Assembly: GCA_004154925.1 (NCBI GenBank)
Contig: QJNS01000198.1
Location: forward strand, 62,001 to 126,000
Origin: Monosporascus cannonballus
Taxonomy: Eukaryota; Ascomycota; Sordariomycetes; Xylariales
Length of the DNA: 64,000 nucleotides
Reading direction: 5' to 3'
Of this stretch, positions 63,635-64,000 are shown piece by piece. Below the pieces are notes generated by a model. It was not told where the DNA came from. It ran no database searches and saw nothing but the letters and a program-made list of their open reading frames with translations. Position 1 is the first letter of the stretch; every line of letters begins with the position of its first letter. A program made the position numbers and the translations under genes.

Positions 63635-64000
63635 ATGAAGGTTCGCCTCCTGATATATTGTTTCTTTGTGTGTTACTTGGGTAGGCACTAACTATGTGCA
63701 CGCTCTTCAGACTCTCGCAATTCTCGTCGCGCTTCTCGCGTCGTCAGTGACCGCTCTGCCCTCAGGGCACTACCAACCAGCACAACAAAGTTTCGATATG
63801 ATTTTCATCGCCAAAGAACATCATACCAGTACAGGTGACATCTGGAGCCTGCTCTGCTGGGGAGTGCTCACCATGGATCTGGTGCACTGTGGCACTGATA
63901 CTGAATGTGCCCGTAACGGAAGTATCATGGCCGAGGACCCTGGATGCGAAGACGCCTGCTATTGCGACAGTCGCCGGCTGTCTCAGATATTAAAGCCGCA
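63635..64000 (+). CDS. Small secreted cysteine-containing protein (5' part)
   Basis: Exon 1 is only ATGAAG (63,635-63,640). A 70-bp intron (GTTCGC...CACTAACT...TCTTCAG) follows, and exon 2 opens at 63,711 and remains open to the window end. The product starts MK-TLAILVALLASSVTA, a clear signal peptide with probable cleavage before LPSG. At least 98 residues are visible, with six cysteines after the signal (LLCWG, HCGT, ECAR, GCEDACYCD). An early intron within the signal peptide codons is common in fungal secreted-protein genes. Size, cysteines and position at the edge of an AT-rich isochore are effector-like, but no family was recognised and the 3' end is missing. Confidence 0.65.

Overview
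The window looks like nuclear DNA of a filamentous ascomycete (Pezizomycotina). The real genes have short introns with GTAAGT-type donors and CTAAC-like branch sites. The transposons are fungal LTR retrotransposons. Most of the sequence is an extremely AT-rich, stop-riddled isochore with the signature of repeat-induced point mutation (RIP): TpA in place of CpA/TpG, with CpG retained. No bacterial features, rRNA genes, confident tRNA genes or CRISPR arrays were seen. The species cannot be named from the sequence.

Layout. Positions 1-41,930 are AT-rich isochore with no supportable gene. Within it are a RIP-decayed solo LTR (about 1,422-1,789), a ~160-bp tandem repeat (2,684-3,025), a dispersed repeat family, and a full-length minus-strand chromovirus-type Gypsy element (31,879-38,399). 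There are also several GC-normal islands of 130-423 bp. Most of these are bounded by TG/TA...CA ends and 5-bp target duplications, as expected for solo LTRs or LTR-like short insertions (5,204; 8,043; 9,985; 16,037; 22,950; 39,364; 40,400). Three other islands, near 2.0, 8.5-9.2 and 14.2-15.0 kb, are unassigned.

At 41,930 the composition switches sharply. A ten-exon cytochrome P450 gene (42,207-44,463, 554 codons) follows and appears fully intact. Next come a solo LTR (45,283-45,617) and the 5' part of a DUF3632-like gene (46,306-46,893). That gene is cut apart by about 13 kb of mobile DNA. The insert consists of a RIP-destroyed Ty1/Copia element (about 46,894-53,360), a duplicated piece of the gene's second exon (53,361-53,481), and a complete Gypsy chromovirus with 386-bp LTRs and a CTCAA target duplication (53,482-60,251). 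The gene resumes at 60,252 and ends at 61,051.

The right edge (61,052-64,000) is GC-normal. It holds a 426-bp hAT-type miniature element with a perfect 8-bp target duplication (61,611-62,036), sequence without recognisable genes, and the start of a small cysteine-containing secreted protein gene (63,635 to beyond the window). A P450 gene and a secreted-protein gene beside AT-rich, transposon-filled DNA is the arrangement seen in 'two-speed' fungal genomes. That is context only; no pathway linking the genes is visible.
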